A DNA stretch of 64,000 nt from an uncultured Clostridia bacterium (GCA_934122085.1 CAKOVS010000001.1:124001-188000); one strand, 5' to 3'; positions 1 to 8,231 are shown, counted from the first letter of the stretch. Program-made: numbers and translations. Notes: generated by a model not told the origin, from the letters alone.

Positions 1-177
1 GATTCCTTGGTTTTCATTACTAATAACTTCAAATGATTTGATATAACCTTCTCTAAATAAGATTTCAGCTATTGCTGTCTTCATTTTAGATGCTGGTACA
101 TCAACTGTTTTATGTTTAGCACTGTTAGCATTTCTTATTCTTGTTAACATATCTGCTATTGGATCTGTAGTATTCAA
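1..177 (-). CDS. rpsH: 30S ribosomal protein S8, N-terminal part (cut by window edge)
   Basis: The first 59 codons of S8 are visible; the 3' end lies outside the window. S8 binds 16S rRNA helix 21 in the small-subunit platform. The reading begins (M/L)NTTDPIADMLTRIRNAN, the S8 signature start. The start is a TTG codon, chosen because AGGAGG lies about 9 nt upstream (near 181-190) and no ATG fits. It follows S14 with a ~100-nt gap, the normal spc order. Confidence 0.93.
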   Translation of the reverse strand, partial: MNTTDPIADMLTRIRNANSAKHKTVDVPASKMKTAIAEILFREGYIKSFEVISNENQGI

Positions 178-280
178 TTTACTTTCCTCCTTTTTTCTAT
201 TATTTTATATGTGTTGTAAATGTTTATCATTCACATACTGATGACCGTAATTAGCTTAAGCCTAAAACAGCCTCAGCATT

Positions 281-466
281 CTACCAACTTGCTTTTTTTA
301 CACCTGGAATTTCACCCTTGTGTGCTAATTCTCTGAAACATACACGGCAAATTCCATATTTTCTTATATAAGCATGTGGTCTTCCACAAATTTTGCATCT
401 GTTATATTCTCTTGTTGCATATTTTTGTGGTCTAGCTTGTTTTACTTTCAATGATTTTTTAGCCAT
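281..466 (-). CDS. rpsN: 30S ribosomal protein S14, zinc-binding type (S14p/S29e)
   Basis: A 61-residue S14 of the short zinc (C+) form. The pairs CKIC and CRVC, about 15 residues apart, form the zinc ribbon, and the C-terminus GVKKASW is typical. It assembles in the 30S head next to S3 and S10. The Shine-Dalgarno is AAGGAGG just upstream. It sits between L5 and S8, as in Bacillota spc operons. Confidence 0.97.
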   Translation of the reverse strand: MAKKSLKVKQARPQKYATREYNRCKICGRPHAYIRKYGICRVCFRELAHKGEIPGVKKASW

Positions 467-488
467 TGTTATTTACTCCTCCTTAAAA

Positions 489-1028
489 TTATGCTTTAAA
501 AGGCATTCCTAATAATGTTAGTAATTCTTTTGCCTCTTCGTCTGTTTCAGCAGTTGTTACAAATATGATATCCATTCCTCTTAATCTATCAATTTTATCA
601 TATTCGATTTCTGGGAATATTAATTGTTCTTTAATACCCATAGAGTAGTTTCCTCTTCCATCAAAAGAATCAGCAGAAACACCTCTAAAATCTCTTACTC
701 TTGGAAGTGCTACATTGAATAATTTGTAAACAAAATCATACATTTTGTCTGATCTTAATGTTACTTTACATCCAACATTTGCTCCTTCTCTTAACTTAAA
801 TGCAGCAATTGATTTCTTTGCTTTTGTTATCATAGGTCTTTGACCTGTGATTTGTGTTAAATCATTCATTGCATTTTCTAATGATTTAGGATTTTCTTTT
901 GTATCACCTAAACCTATATTTATAACTACTTTGTCAAGCTTTGGAACTTGCATTATAGATTTGTATTGAAATTTTTTCATTAAAGCTGGTACAACTTCTT
1001 TTTCATATTGTTCTCTAAGTTTTTCCAT
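489..1028 (-). CDS. rplE: 50S ribosomal protein L5
   Basis: A 179-aa L5, full length for the family. It binds 5S rRNA in the central protuberance and contacts the P-site tRNA. Family landmarks are KVVINIGLGDTKENPK near residue 35, the GQRPMITKAKKSIAAFKLR stretch near 65, and GRGNYSMGIKEQLIFPEI near 120. It lies between L24 and S14 with short gaps (about 20 nt), which indicates cotranscription. Confidence 0.98.
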   Translation of the reverse strand: MEKLREQYEKEVVPALMKKFQYKSIMQVPKLDKVVINIGLGDTKENPKSLENAMNDLTQITGQRPMITKAKKSIAAFKLREGANVGCKVTLRSDKMYDFVYKLFNVALPRVRDFRGVSADSFDGRGNYSMGIKEQLIFPEIEYDKIDRLRGMDIIFVTTAETDEEAKELLTLLGMPFKA

Positions 1029-1049
1029 TTTATTTGTTTCCTCCTTTCA

Positions 1050-1358
1050 CTATTTGATTATAGCTCCACATTTTTTACAAATACGAACTTTTTTTCCATC
1101 TTCTACTTTATATTCAATTCTTGTAGCTTTTCCGCATTTTGGACATACTACATTAACTTTTGAACTATTGATAGCACATTCAACTGGGATTATTCCACCC
1201 TCTTCACCTTGTTTTCTAGGTTTGATGTGTTTTTTTCTTACATTTACACCTTTTACAACTACTTTTGAGTCTTTAGGCATAACTTCTAATACTTCTCCTT
1301 TTTTATCTTTATCATTTCCAGATAAAACTAAGACTGTATCTCCTTTTTTTATTCTCAT
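1050..1358 (-). CDS. rplX: 50S ribosomal protein L24 (C+ form with zinc ribbon)
   Basis: A 102-aa L24, an assembly initiator that binds 23S rRNA near the exit tunnel. An N-terminal KOW motif (KKGDTVLVLSGNDKDKKG) is followed by a C-terminal zinc ribbon with CPKC and CKKC. This marks it as the zinc-containing form, like the S14 of the same operon. It lies between L14 and L5. Confidence 0.97.
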   Translation of the reverse strand: MRIKKGDTVLVLSGNDKDKKGEVLEVMPKDSKVVVKGVNVRKKHIKPRKQGEEGGIIPVECAINSSKVNVVCPKCGKATRIEYKVEDGKKVRICKKCGAIIK

Positions 1359-1386
1359 TGAGTTTAACCTCCTTCTTCAATAATAA

Positions 1387-1755
1387 TTATAGAACCTCAG
1401 GTGCTAATGATAATATTTTCATATAATCCTTTTCTCTTAATTCTCTTGCAACTGGGCCAAATATACGTGTTCCTCTTGGTGTTTTGTCATCTTTTATTAA
1501 TACTGCTGCATTTTCATCAAATTTAACATAAGAACCATCTGGTCTTCTTAAACCTTTTTTGCTTCTTACTATAACAGCTTTTACTACATCACCTTTTTTA
1601 ACAACGCCACCTGGTGTTGCTGTTTTAACAGAGGCAACTATAACATCACCGATGTTAGCTATTTTCATATATGATCCACCCATACATCTGATACACATTA
1701 ATTCTTTTGCACCTGTATTGTCAGCAACTTTTAATATTGTTTGTTGTTGTATCAT
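1387..1755 (-). CDS. rplN: 50S ribosomal protein L14
   Basis: A 122-aa L14, the standard length. It binds 23S rRNA and forms an intersubunit bridge with 16S helix 14. It starts MIQQQTILKVADNTGAKELM, the conserved L14 opening, and contains GGVVKKGDVVKAVIVRSKKG in the middle. Only 3 nt separate it from the S17 stop, so translation is probably coupled. Confidence 0.98.
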   Translation of the reverse strand: MIQQQTILKVADNTGAKELMCIRCMGGSYMKIANIGDVIVASVKTATPGGVVKKGDVVKAVIVRSKKGLRRPDGSYVKFDENAAVLIKDDKTPRGTRIFGPVARELREKDYMKILSLAPEVL

Positions 1756-1758
1756 GAC

Positions 1759-2019
1759 TTATTTTCCTCCTTTTTCAAGAATCTCAACTACTCTCCATCT
1801 CTTATCTTTAGAAAGTGGTCTTGTTTCCATTACTTTTACTTTATCTCCTATTTCACAGCTATTGTTTTCATCATGTGCTTTTAATTTATATGTTCTTTTA
1901 ACTGTTTTTCCATATGTTTTATGGCTTACACTTGTTGCTACTGAAACAACTACTGTTTTATCCATTTTGTCAGATGTAACAGTTCCAACCATAACTTTAC
2001 GAAGATTTCTTTCTTCCAT
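1759..2019 (-). CDS. rpsQ: 30S ribosomal protein S17
   Basis: An 86-aa S17 with an OB fold that binds the 5' domain of 16S rRNA. The motif RKVMVGTVTSDKMDKTVVVS near the N-terminus and DKVKVMETRPLSKDKRWRVV near the C-terminus are diagnostic. It has a good AGGAGG site upstream and stands between L29 and L14 in canonical order. Confidence 0.97.
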   Translation of the reverse strand: MEERNLRKVMVGTVTSDKMDKTVVVSVATSVSHKTYGKTVKRTYKLKAHDENNSCEIGDKVKVMETRPLSKDKRWRVVEILEKGGK

Positions 2020-2050
2020 AGGTCATTTTCCTCCTATCTTTCTATTTTAC

Positions 2051-2254
2051 TTATGCTTTAGCTTCTGCTATTTTTCTTTCTGTTAATACTGTATTTATTT
2101 TAGCTATATCTTTTTTAACCTCTTTGATTTTCATTGGGTTATCTAATCCATGTGTAGCTAAACTAAATTTTAATTTGAATAATTCTGATTTTAGTTCACC
2201 TAATTCTTTTTCTAATTCTGGTGAAGACATTTCTCTAATCTTACTTATCTTCAT
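2051..2254 (-). CDS. rpmC: 50S ribosomal protein L29
   Basis: A 67-aa L29, a helical hairpin protein at the peptide exit that forms part of the docking site for SRP and trigger factor. The start MKISKIREMSS was preferred over GTG codons upstream because the AAGGTGG purine run is at suitable distance. The start overlaps the end of L16 by 14 nt, implying coupled translation. The motif ELKSELFKLKF is typical. Confidence 0.95.
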   Translation of the reverse strand: MKISKIREMSSPELEKELGELKSELFKLKFSLATHGLDNPMKIKEVKKDIAKINTVLTERKIAEAKA

Positions 2255-2687
2255 CACTATCACCCACCTTGTTCTCAGTTTCTTTTACTACGAACTTACA
2301 TTTGATTGGTAATTTGTTCATAGCTAATCTCAAGGCTTCTCTAGCTGTTTCTTCAGGAATTCCTGCCATTTCGAACATAACTCTTCCTGGTTTTACAACA
2401 GCTACCCAATATTCAACATTACCTTTACCTTTACCACCACGAGTTCCAGCTGGTTTTTGTGTTATTGGTTTGTCTGGAAATATTTTAATCCAAACTTTTC
2501 CACCTCTTTTTGTATAACGTGTCATAGCAATACGAGCTGCTTCAATTTGGTTTCCCTTAATTAGTCCAGCTTCAACTGCTTGTAATCCGTATTCTCCGTC
2601 TGTAACTTTATTTCCTCTTGTTGCTTTTCCTCTATTTCTACCTTTTTGCATTTTTCTAAATTTAGATTTTTTTGGCATTAATGGCAT
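2241..2687 (-). CDS. rplP: 50S ribosomal protein L16
   Basis: A 148-aa L16, required for the peptidyl-transferase and A-site region. It starts MPLMPKKSKFRKMQKGRNRG, and the central part (KVWIKIFPDKPITQKPAGTR, then GKGKGNVEYWVAVVKPG) is conserved. The C-terminal tail (about 10 acidic/polar residues) runs slightly past the usual end and contains the L29 start. The S3 stop and this start share one base (TAATG). Confidence 0.97.
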   Translation of the reverse strand: MPLMPKKSKFRKMQKGRNRGKATRGNKVTDGEYGLQAVEAGLIKGNQIEAARIAMTRYTKRGGKVWIKIFPDKPITQKPAGTRGGKGKGNVEYWVAVVKPGRVMFEMAGIPEETAREALRLAMNKLPIKCKFVVKETENKVGDSDEDK

Positions 2688-3343
2688 TATTTGTCTCCTC
2701 CTTCCACTTTTTTAGTTGGAAGAACTTCACCTTTATAAATCCATACTTTAACACCGATTTTTCCGTATGTTGTATCTGCTTCAGCAAATCCATAGTCAAT
2801 ATCAGCTCTTAAAGTTTGTAGAGGAACTGTTCCCTCTTTATAGAATTCAGTTCTTGCCATATCAGCTCCACCTAATCTTCCAGATACAGCTGTTTTGATA
2901 CCTAAAGCTCCTGATTTCATAGCTTTTTGCATACATTGTTTCATGGCTTTTCTGAATGAAATTCTTCTTTCTAGTTGGCTAGCTATATCTTCTGCAACTA
3001 ATTGTGCATCTGTTGATATTGCTTTTACCTCAACTATATTGATATTTACATCTTTACCGATTAATTTTGTTACATCTGCTTTTAAGCTTTCTGCTCCAGC
3101 TCCACCTTTTCCGATTATAATTCCTGGTTTAGCTGCATAAACATTAACTTTAACAAATTTTGCTGTTCTTTCAATTTCAATTTTTGAAATTCCAGCTGTA
3201 TATAATTTTTTCTTTAAAAATTTACGAATTTTTTGATCTTCTACTAAGTAATCTGCAAAATTCTTAGAATCTGCATACCATTTAGCATTCCAATCTTTTA
3301 TGATTCCAACTCTAACACCTGTTGGATGTACTTTTTGTCCCAT
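2687..3343 (-). CDS. rpsC: 30S ribosomal protein S3
   Basis: A 218-aa S3, part of the mRNA entry helicase of the 30S head. It begins MGQKVHPTGVRVGIIKDWNA. The KH domain has PGIIIGKGGAGAESLK near residue 80, and the C-terminal domain carries SGRLGGADMARTEFYKEG. Length and order (L22-S3-L16) are normal. Confidence 0.98.
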   Translation of the reverse strand: MGQKVHPTGVRVGIIKDWNAKWYADSKNFADYLVEDQKIRKFLKKKLYTAGISKIEIERTAKFVKVNVYAAKPGIIIGKGGAGAESLKADVTKLIGKDVNINIVEVKAISTDAQLVAEDIASQLERRISFRKAMKQCMQKAMKSGALGIKTAVSGRLGGADMARTEFYKEGTVPLQTLRADIDYGFAEADTTYGKIGVKVWIYKGEVLPTKKVEGGDK

Positions 3344-3362
3344 TTTCTAGAATCCTCCTTTC

Positions 3363-3716
3363 CTATTCTGCTTCTCTAACTACGATAGTTATATGACTTG
3401 TTCTTTTTCTAATTCTAACTGCTGATCCTTTTGCAGCTGGTCTTATTCTCTTTAATGTTGGACCTTGATTTGCAAATATTTCAGCAACATATAATTTTTC
3501 ATGTTTCATTCCATGATTGTTTTCAGCATTTGCAATAGCTGATTTTAATAATTTTTCAATTACTTCTGATGATGCTTTTGGTGTAAATTTTACAATTGCT
3601 AAAGCTTCATCAACATTTTTTCCTCTTATTAAATCTGCAACTATTTTAACTTTTCTAGCTGAAATACGTGCATATTTTAAAGTTGCTTTAGCTTCTAATA
3701 CTGCTGTTTCTTCCAC
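3363..3716 (-). CDS. rplV: 50S ribosomal protein L22
   Basis: A 117-aa L22 whose beta-hairpin lines the exit tunnel. The motif KYARISARKVKIVADLIRGK lies near residue 15, and RIRKRTSHITIVV closes the protein. The start is a GTG codon behind AAGGAGGG. It lies between S19 and S3 in the standard order. Confidence 0.97.
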   Translation of the reverse strand: MEETAVLEAKATLKYARISARKVKIVADLIRGKNVDEALAIVKFTPKASSEVIEKLLKSAIANAENNHGMKHEKLYVAEIFANQGPTLKRIRPAAKGSAVRIRKRTSHITIVVREAE

Positions 3717-3740
3717 TACAATTCCCTCCTTAATTTATAT

Positions 3741-4010
3741 TTATTTTGTAGTTGCTTTTTCTCCTGCATGACCTTTAAATGTTCTTGTAGGAGCAAATTC
3801 ACCTAATTTATGACCTATCATTTCTTCTGTTATATAAACTGGTACATGTTTTCTACCATCATGAACAGCGATTGTGTGTCCAACCATTTGTGGATATATT
3901 GTTGAAGCTCTTGACCATGTCTTGATTACTTCTTTGTTTCCACTTTCGTTCATTGCTTCAACTCTTTTTAATAATTCTGGAGCAACGAAAGGCATTTTAT
4001 TTCTTGACAT
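3741..4010 (-). CDS. rpsS: 30S ribosomal protein S19
   Basis: An 89-aa S19 from the 30S head that contacts S13 and forms bridges with the 50S. The conserved stretches are KTWSRASTIYPQMVGHTIAV and GHKLGEFAPTRTFKGHAG. The Shine-Dalgarno AGGAGG is 8 nt upstream. The spacing to L2 (17 nt) and L22 (24 nt) is tight. Confidence 0.97.
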   Translation of the reverse strand: MSRNKMPFVAPELLKRVEAMNESGNKEVIKTWSRASTIYPQMVGHTIAVHDGRKHVPVYITEEMIGHKLGEFAPTRTFKGHAGEKATTK

Positions 4011-4027
4011 ATGATTTTCCTCCTATT

Positions 4028-4855
4028 CTATTTTCTTCTCTTTACGATAAATTTGTTTGTTCTATTTTTCTTATTTCTTGTCTTATATCCTAATGCTGGT
4101 TTACCCCAAGGTGTCATTGGTCCTGAATGTCCAACTGGAGCTCTACCTTCACCACCACCATGTGGGTGATCTACTGGGTTCATTACAGATCCTCTTACAG
4201 ATGGTCTGATTCCTAAATGTCTTGTCTTTCCTGCTTTACCTAATTTAACATTTTCATGATCTGCATTTCCTACAACTCCGATTGTTGCTCTACATTTAGC
4301 TAATATTAATCTCATTTCTCCTGAAGGTAATCTTACATGTGCATATTTTCCTTCTTTAGCCATTAATTGAGCACTTTGTCCAGCAACTCTTACTAATTTT
4401 CCACCTTGACCTGGATTTAATTCGATATTGTGAATTAATGTACCAACTGGAATGTTTGCTATTGGTAAACAGTTTCCTGCTTTGATATCAACATTTTCTC
4501 CTGATACTACTTTATCACCATCTGTTAATCCTTGTGGTGCTATGATGTAACTTAATGTTCCATCTTCATATTTTACTAATGCTATGTTTGCACTTCTGTT
4601 TGGATCATATTCGATTCCAACTACTGTTGCTTCCATATCATCTTTTAATCTTTTAAAATCAATTTTTCTATATTTTTGTCTGTTTCCTCCACCTTGATGT
4701 CTTACTGTTATTCTACCATATGAGTTTCTTCCTGCATTTTTTCTTTTCTTTTCTAATAAAGATTTTTCAGGAGAAGTTTTTGTTACTTCTTCATATGTAG
4801 ATATAGCCATATTTCTTCTTGAAGGTGTATAGGCTTTGAAATGTTTCATTCCCAT
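4028..4855 (-). CDS. rplB: 50S ribosomal protein L2
   Basis: A 275-aa L2 of normal length, essential for subunit association and peptidyl transfer. It carries the invariant C-terminal region NPVDHPHGGGEGRAPVGHSG, whose histidine is near the catalytic centre. AAAGGA precedes the ATG by 9 nt. The L23-L2 interval upstream is expanded to ~450 bp by a small ORF and a hairpin-rich spacer. Confidence 0.98.
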   Translation of the reverse strand: MGMKHFKAYTPSRRNMAISTYEEVTKTSPEKSLLEKKRKNAGRNSYGRITVRHQGGGNRQKYRKIDFKRLKDDMEATVVGIEYDPNRSANIALVKYEDGTLSYIIAPQGLTDGDKVVSGENVDIKAGNCLPIANIPVGTLIHNIELNPGQGGKLVRVAGQSAQLMAKEGKYAHVRLPSGEMRLILAKCRATIGVVGNADHENVKLGKAGKTRHLGIRPSVRGSVMNPVDHPHGGGEGRAPVGHSGPMTPWGKPALGYKTRNKKNRTNKFIVKRRK

Positions 4856-4916
4856 TTTTTGTTTTCCTTTCCCGCTTCTGCTAAATTCTAAATTTTATTT
4901 CGTCAGATTTCGCTTC

Positions 4917-4954
4917 GAAAATCCTCAATGTACTAATGTACACTTCCGGTTTTC
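4917..4954. repeat. imperfect inverted repeat in the L23-L2 spacer
   Basis: The arms GAAAATCC (4917-4924) and GGTTTTC (4948-4954) enclose TGTAC-TAAT-GTACA. A second small palindrome, TTTCG-CTT-CGAAA, lies just to the left (4908-4920). The spacer 4856-5057 has no gene. The fold would form in the operon mRNA just before the rplB ribosome-binding site, so it could be a processing or attenuation site; its role is unknown. Confidence 0.5.
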
Positions 4955-5057
4955 TTGCTTATCTTCCTTGTAATATTTGTTTTTATCAAAAGCTCTACTA
5001 AATCTTTTATTTACGGATTCTTTCCTGCTCCGCTACAGATATTCTTTATTATCCGAG

Positions 5058-5300
5058 TTATCTCTCGATATCTTCTTTAGATTCTAATATTCTTTTTTCA
5101 AAAGCTTTTAGCTCTTCTCTTTTTTTTCTACTATATTCTGTTGGAAGCATTGGATTTATAGGGATAGCCATCTTTTTACAATCCTCAAAAGCTTTTTCAG
5201 CCCTACAAGGTTCTCCTCTTCCTTCAGCTATTTTTGCGATAGTTTTTCTGAATTCTTCTGGAGTTACTGTTCTTCTATCTCTAACAAATTTTTCTTTCAT
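5058..5300 (-). CDS. unrecognised 80-aa protein inserted between L23 and L2
   Basis: I do not recognise this protein. It is charged and mostly helical in appearance, begins MKEKFVRDRRTVTPEEFRKT, has two cysteines (GEPCRAEKAFEDC) and ends in a lysine/glutamate-rich helix; no signal or membrane segment is visible. It starts 2 nt after the L23 stop with GGGAGC as a weak ribosome-binding site inside the last L23 codons, so it should be translationally coupled to rplW. L23 and L2 are normally adjacent; an extra gene here is unusual and suggests a role tied to ribosomes, or a passenger. Confidence 0.7.
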   Translation of the reverse strand: MKEKFVRDRRTVTPEEFRKTIAKIAEGRGEPCRAEKAFEDCKKMAIPINPMLPTEYSRKKREELKAFEKRILESKEDIER

Positions 5301-5302
5301 AA

Positions 5303-5650
5303 TTAAGCTCCCATGAATTCATCGATTGAATCTTTGTATTTCTTAGAAACTTTAACTGATTTTCCACCTTTTCCAAGGTATGTTTTGTCAGATGGATTTG
5401 TGTCTATTGTAACAATAGCTTTTTTCCAATCTGGAGTTTTACCTTCTTGGTATCTAACTCTTTTTGTTTTTCCTTTAACTATCATTGTGTTAACATTTAA
5501 TACTTTAACTTCGAAAAGTTTTTCAACAGCTTTAGCTATTTGAACTTTTGTAGCTTTTTTGTTAACTTCGAAAGTGTATTTTCCTAATTGTAATTCATCA
5601 TTACTTTTTTCTGTTACTACTGGTCTTACTATAATTTCTTCTGGTAACAT
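5303..5650 (-). CDS. rplW: 50S ribosomal protein L23
   Basis: A 115-aa L23, at the tunnel exit where trigger factor and SRP dock. It opens with EEIIVRPVVTEKSNDELQLG and contains KYTFEVNKKATKVQIAKAVE. The ATG overlaps the L4 stop by one base (TAATG), so translation is coupled. The C-terminus (GKGGKSVKVSKKYKDSIDEF) is somewhat longer than minimal forms. Confidence 0.96.
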   Translation of the reverse strand: MLPEEIIVRPVVTEKSNDELQLGKYTFEVNKKATKVQIAKAVEKLFEVKVLNVNTMIVKGKTKRVRYQEGKTPDWKKAIVTIDTNPSDKTYLGKGGKSVKVSKKYKDSIDEFMGA

Positions 5651-6273
5651 TATGCATACACCTCCTCTAATTTTTTAACTGTATCTAGTGGTAAAACTAA
5701 TTTATTGCAATTTAATAAATCAAATACATTTATTGTGTTTAATTCAATTGTTTTAACACCTTCTATATTTCTACTTGAACGTAAAACATTATCATTTCTA
5801 TCTGCTAAGATTATTAATGCTTTTCCTTCAACTTTTAAATCTGTTAAAGCTTTAGCCATAACTTTTGTTTTAGCTTCTTCAACTTCTAATTTATCAACAA
5901 CTGTTAATTCATTATCTAATACTTTTGCACTTAATAATGATCTAATTGCTAATTGTTTTTCTTTCTTATTTATTCTATAAGAATATGAACGTGGTTTTGG
6001 TCCTAATGCAATACCACCTTTAATCCATTGTGGTGCACGTATACTACCTTGTCTTGCTCTACCTGTTCCTTTTTGTCTCCATGGTTTTCTTCCACCACCA
6101 CTAACTTCTGCTCTTGTTTTAGTACTTTGTGTACCTTGTCTTTGATTAGCTAAGTAGTTTACTAATGCACTGTGAACAATATTTTCGTTTGGTTCAATTC
6201 CAAATACTGCTTCACTTAATTCTACATCACTAACTTTTTTACCTTGCATGTTATATACATCTACTTTTGGCAT
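5650..6273 (-). CDS. rplD: 50S ribosomal protein L4
   Basis: A 207-aa L4 whose loop reaches into the exit tunnel. The loop motif KPWRQKGTGRARQGSIRAPQ is complete. In many bacteria L4 also represses its own operon by binding the S10 leader; a long structured leader is present here (7315-7620), but binding is not shown by sequence. Confidence 0.97.
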   Translation of the reverse strand: MPKVDVYNMQGKKVSDVELSEAVFGIEPNENIVHSALVNYLANQRQGTQSTKTRAEVSGGGRKPWRQKGTGRARQGSIRAPQWIKGGIALGPKPRSYSYRINKKEKQLAIRSLLSAKVLDNELTVVDKLEVEEAKTKVMAKALTDLKVEGKALIILADRNDNVLRSSRNIEGVKTIELNTINVFDLLNCNKLVLPLDTVKKLEEVYA

Positions 6274-6296
6274 TTCGTCTTTCCTCCTTTACTAAA

Positions 6297-6929
6297 TTAT
6301 TGTGCCTTAACGGCTGATTTTATTTTTAAGATAGCACCTTTAGCTCCTGGTACACTACCTTTTACTAATATTACATTTTTATCCATATCTACTTTAACAA
6401 CATCTAAGTTTTGTATTGTTACAGTAACATGTCCCATATGTCCTGGTAATTTTTTACCTTTGAATACTCTACCTGGTGTTGATGTTGGTCCCATTGAACC
6501 TGGTCTTCTATGATACATTGAACCATGTCCCATTGGTCCTCTTGATTGTCCATGTCTTTTTATTACACCTTGGAATCCTTTTCCTTTTGATGTACCTTGA
6601 ACATCTATTTTATCTCCAGCTACAAATACATCTGCTTTTAATTCATCTCCAACTTTGATTCCTTCTATTGAATCTAGTCTAAATTCTCTTAAATGTTTTT
6701 TTGCTGTAACATTTGCTTTTGCAAAATGTCCTTTAACTGGTTTGTTTAATTTGTTTTCTTTAACTTCTCCAAATCCTAATTGTACTGCTTCATATCCATC
6801 GTTTTCGATAGTTTTTACTTGAGCAACTACACATGGACCTGCTTCAATTACTGTTACTGGAATAACTGTTCCATTTTCATCAAATATTTGTGTCATTCCA
6901 ACTTTTTTTCCTATTAATGCTTTTTTCAT
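6297..6929 (-). CDS. rplC: 50S ribosomal protein L3
   Basis: A 210-aa L3 that approaches the peptidyl-transferase centre and helps start 50S assembly. It starts MKKALIGKKVGMTQIFDENG and carries the conserved GKGFQGVIKRHGQSRGPMGH and RRPGSMGPTSTPGRVFKGKK regions. It lies between S10 and L4 with short gaps. Confidence 0.98.
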   Translation of the reverse strand: MKKALIGKKVGMTQIFDENGTVIPVTVIEAGPCVVAQVKTIENDGYEAVQLGFGEVKENKLNKPVKGHFAKANVTAKKHLREFRLDSIEGIKVGDELKADVFVAGDKIDVQGTSKGKGFQGVIKRHGQSRGPMGHGSMYHRRPGSMGPTSTPGRVFKGKKLPGHMGHVTVTIQNLDVVKVDMDKNVILVKGSVPGAKGAILKIKSAVKAQ

Positions 6930-6990
6930 TTAAATTTCCTCCTACTATTGGCTGATATTTATACCAGCTTGGTTTGATTTATTTTTGAAA

Positions 6991-7314
6991 CTAGTTTTTG
7001 ATTTCGATATCAACACCTGCTGGTAGTTCTAGTTTCATTAAACTATCCATTGTTTTTTGTGTTGGGTAAAGAATGTCTATAACTCTTTTATGTGTTCTCA
7101 TTTCAAATTGTTCTCTTGAATCTTTGTGTTTGTGTGGTGAACGTAAAATTGTTACGATTTCTTTCTCTGTTGGTAGTGGAATAGGACCTGATACTTTTGC
7201 TCCTGTTTTCTTAGCAGTATCTACTATTTTTTCAGCAGACTGTTCTAAAACTACATGGTCATAAGCTTTTAATCTTATTCTGATTTTTTCACTTGCTACA
7301 TTTGTTTTTGCCAT
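6991..7314 (-). CDS. rpsJ: 30S ribosomal protein S10
   Basis: A 107-aa S10 (NusE), a 30S head protein that also serves in NusB-dependent antitermination. The motifs KIRIRLKAYDHVVLEQSA and GPIPLPTEKEIVTILRSPHK are diagnostic. It is the first gene of the operon; no fusA or tuf lies upstream in this genome. Confidence 0.98.
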   Translation of the reverse strand: MAKTNVASEKIRIRLKAYDHVVLEQSAEKIVDTAKKTGAKVSGPIPLPTEKEIVTILRSPHKHKDSREQFEMRTHKRVIDILYPTQKTMDSLMKLELPAGVDIEIKN

Positions 7315-7620
7315 TGTAATTTTCCCTCCTTAAATAAAATATATTTTTAAATTACGCGCTGGCAAGTTATAACGCACCCTGGTGTTTTGATTTTTCCCAT
7401 TATAAAATCCCTCACATGCATATATGTTTTAGGGATGATAAGTGCTTAATCTGTACTACTAACAAACATGATTATAATTACTATATTAATTTATAGTAAT
7501 TATCTTTAGTTCGTTTATAATATTTTGAAACTTACCGCCTTAGTCTAGCTAAGACATACTCCGTCGAAGTTCCCTACATCTTTGTGTAGCCACATTCGGC
7601 ATCAACGCTAAAATTTATGC
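7315..7620 (-). promoter_or_regulatory. ~300-nt structured 5' leader of the S10 operon
   Basis: No gene is visible between the promoter and rpsJ. Several stems can be read. A perfect 12-bp stem lies at 7474-7485/7492-7503 (ATAATTACTATA with loop TTAATT). A stem ATCCCT/AGGGAT around 7407-7435 has an inner ACAT/ATGT and is followed on the minus strand by TTTTAT, like an attenuator. CTACA/TGTAG and CTTAG/CTAAG stems lie near 7540-7600. Leader control of S10 operons by L4 is known in other bacteria; whether this is such an element is inference. Confidence 0.55.
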
Positions 7621-7626
7621 TTTATT

Positions 7627-7655
7627 ATTATATAGCAATATGTGGTAATTGTCAA
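7627..7655 (-). promoter_or_regulatory. consensus sigma-A promoter of the S10 operon
   Basis: On the minus strand there is TTGACA (7655-7650), a 17-nt spacer and TATAAT (7632-7627), a perfect match to the housekeeping consensus. Transcription should start near 7620, giving a ~300-nt leader before rpsJ. Confidence 0.9.
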
Positions 7656-7792
7656 TATGTTTTTTCGATTTTTTTGCTATTTCGCATTTTTTGTCAAAAC
7701 ATGTCATATAATTATTTAAATATTTTCGATAATTTATAGCAATTAGTGTAATAATATGATATACTCACTGTAAATTTGGAAAGGAGATTCTT

Positions 7793-7987
7793 ATGTCACC
7801 AATTAGAGAAAAATTTATAAAAATTATTGACTCTTTGCCTTATGACTTAGACAAAGAAGTTTTAAACAAAAATACAAAAGAAATTTTACAAGATGTAACA
7901 AAATTATATGTTGATACATATGGCACTGATGACTTATCTGAAAATGATAAAGAATGTATTCAATCATTAATTGGCTTTAATTTTTAA
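7793..7987 (+). CDS. unrecognised 64-aa protein, first gene of a toxin-antitoxin-like module
   Basis: A small acidic protein beginning MSPIREKFIKIIDSLPYDLD. I do not recognise a domain. AAAGGAGA stands 5 nt before the ATG, so it is very likely translated. It is followed on the same strand by two more small genes, the last a ParE/RelE-like toxin, so it may be part of the same addiction module. It is divergent from the S10 operon. Confidence 0.65.
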   Translation: MSPIREKFIKIIDSLPYDLDKEVLNKNTKEILQDVTKLYVDTYGTDDLSENDKECIQSLIGFNF

Positions 7988-8003
7988 GAAAGGTTGTGAT
8001 TTT

Positions 8004-8231
8004 ATGAAAAAATCAAAAAAAGAAAATATTTCTATTGGAAAAATTAGTGAACTTTTAAAAGATACTCCAACAGATGATGGAACTTTTTATGGATGTTTAT
8101 ATGATTTATATGTTTTTATTGGAATTGCCAAAGGAATTTCTGATATTAATAGTGGAAATGGAATTACATTAGAAGAACTCGAAAAAGAAAGAGAGGCATT
8201 ATATGAAAATTATAGTAGAAACTTTGGCTAA
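8004..8231 (+). CDS. probable antitoxin partner of the downstream RelE/ParE-like toxin
   Basis: A 75-aa protein starting MKKSKKENISIGKISELL. This start was chosen over an upstream in-frame ATG because AAGAAAGG lies about 11 nt before it. The C-terminal part (SGNGITLEELEKEREALYEN) is a charged helix of the kind by which antitoxins wrap their toxin. It overlaps the toxin start by 29 nt. The antitoxin role is inferred from size and context. Confidence 0.6.
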   Translation: MKKSKKENISIGKISELLKDTPTDDGTFYGCLYDLYVFIGIAKGISDINSGNGITLEELEKEREALYENYSRNFG

